A stretch of 64,000 nt of DNA from CAYSRJ01 sp964521865 (GTDB taxonomy: Bacteria > Spirochaetota > B62-G9 > DRHN01). Shown piece after piece: positions 63,635-64,000 of this stretch. Below the pieces are notes generated by a model. That model had not been told where the DNA came from. It saw only the letters and a program-made list of their open reading frames with translations, and searched no databases. Where the stretch lies: contig CAZFTJ010000014.1 of assembly GCA_964521865.1 (NCBI GenBank), positions 54,156 to 118,155 on the forward strand, given 5' to 3'. Both the position numbers and the translations under genes were made by a program. Each line of letters starts with the position of its first letter. The stretch's first letter is position 1.

Positions 63635-63778
63635 TCTGTTATAGAAGGAGTAATACCTGATTCAGAGTGGCGTGGGAAAATTAAAACTCTATGGCAGATT
63701 GTAATAATATGTTTAATTTCTGCTGCTTCTCTTCTTGTAATTGATTCCAATATGTCTGCAATACCCCTATTTGTATAG
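63635..63778 (+). pseudogene. Fragment resembling the C-terminal part of a CDP-alcohol phosphatidyltransferase
   Basis: The frame reads VIEGVIPDSEWRGKIKTLWQ then a hydrophobic stretch ending in a TAG at 63776. The GK(I/L)KT-x2-Q pattern followed by a membrane helix is the motif seen in PgsA-type phosphatidylglycerophosphate synthases. There is no start codon or upstream domain in frame, so it looks like a remnant. This is a weak motif match. Confidence 0.3.
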
Positions 63779-64000
63779 GCTTTGTACTGCTCAAGGCGAT
63801 TACCTTAAACTATATCAATCAGTTCTTAGGAAAGATATTCCCAAAACACTACATGCAGTTGATTTTACTTCCACCCTTTCTTAATTTTGTCATGTCAACT
63901 AACCTCTAACTCATCTTCTACAGTTGAGGGCAATAGCAACAGGCTTGTTCTGCTTCAGATGGAAACGGAGTTTTTAGTATGGTAAAATAAGGTGGAATTC
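63779..64000. other. Right edge without a recognisable gene
   Basis: No frame with a ribosome-binding site or recognisable domain; the bases 63548-63634 upstream are likewise empty. The next gene probably begins beyond the window. Confidence 0.4.

Overview
The window reads as a stretch of chromosome from an anaerobic, heterotrophic, diderm bacterium of moderate GC content. The ABC sugar-binding protein at 34595 has a leader ending in ALA followed by GGTKKEG, a style I associate with Spirochaetota. Together with the many sugar ABC operons, the LacI/DeoR/GntR regulators and the UPF0182, FtsH and MprF genes, this makes a free-living spirochaete-like organism my best guess, not a proof. I saw no rRNA, tRNA, CRISPR array, intact insertion sequence or phage gene.

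Region A (1-12.5 kb) is a sugar-catabolism locus. A Tat-exported binding protein, two permeases, an AraA/FucI-type isomerase and a LacI regulator lie on the minus strand. They diverge from a uroporphyrinogen-decarboxylase-superfamily (URO-D) gene, an AraA/FucI-type isomerase and a second URO-D gene on the plus strand. An isomerase plus URO-D pair also occupies the left edge, so the isomerase/URO-D pair occurs twice.

Region B (12.6-32 kb) is envelope and housekeeping: flavin reductase-like protein, MprF-like lysyl-lipid synthase, outer-membrane barrel protein, FtsH, UPF0182 protein, MtfA peptidase, a plant/fungal-type P-type H+-ATPase, a D-cysteine desulfhydrase/cysteate-lyase homologue next to a decayed alcohol dehydrogenase, a thioredoxin-DsbD-like protein, and a giant MFS-spermidine-synthase-TPR fusion.

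Region C (32-40.4 kb) is a DeoR-controlled ABC importer with a divergently placed URO-D methyltransferase-like gene, one binding protein, two permeases, two different ATPases and a 58-residue membrane protein. It recalls the glycerol importer GlpSTPQUV.

Region D (40.5-51.3 kb) starts with an APS-reductase-type CysH. It continues with a plus-strand catabolic cluster around a RuBisCO-like protein: phosphotriesterase-family hydrolase, shikimate-dehydrogenase-like protein, a small frameshifted ORF, RuBisCO-like protein, two zinc alcohol dehydrogenases, histidine phosphatase, xylose-isomerase-like TIM barrel, MFS transporter and LysR regulator.

Region E (51.4-63.5 kb) is a sulfur-centred cluster with a divergent GntR regulator: two sulfatase-fold enzymes carrying Thr in place of the formylglycine Cys/Ser, ATP sulfurylase, a CysD-like PP-loop protein with no CysN, a small unknown protein, a TauE/SafE exporter with a small membrane partner, a sulfotransferase and a DASS/SLC13 anion transporter. 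The right edge holds only remnants.

The best candidates for undescribed biology are the repeated isomerase/URO-D module, the RuBisCO-like-protein cluster and the Thr-type sulfatase/ATP sulfurylase cluster.
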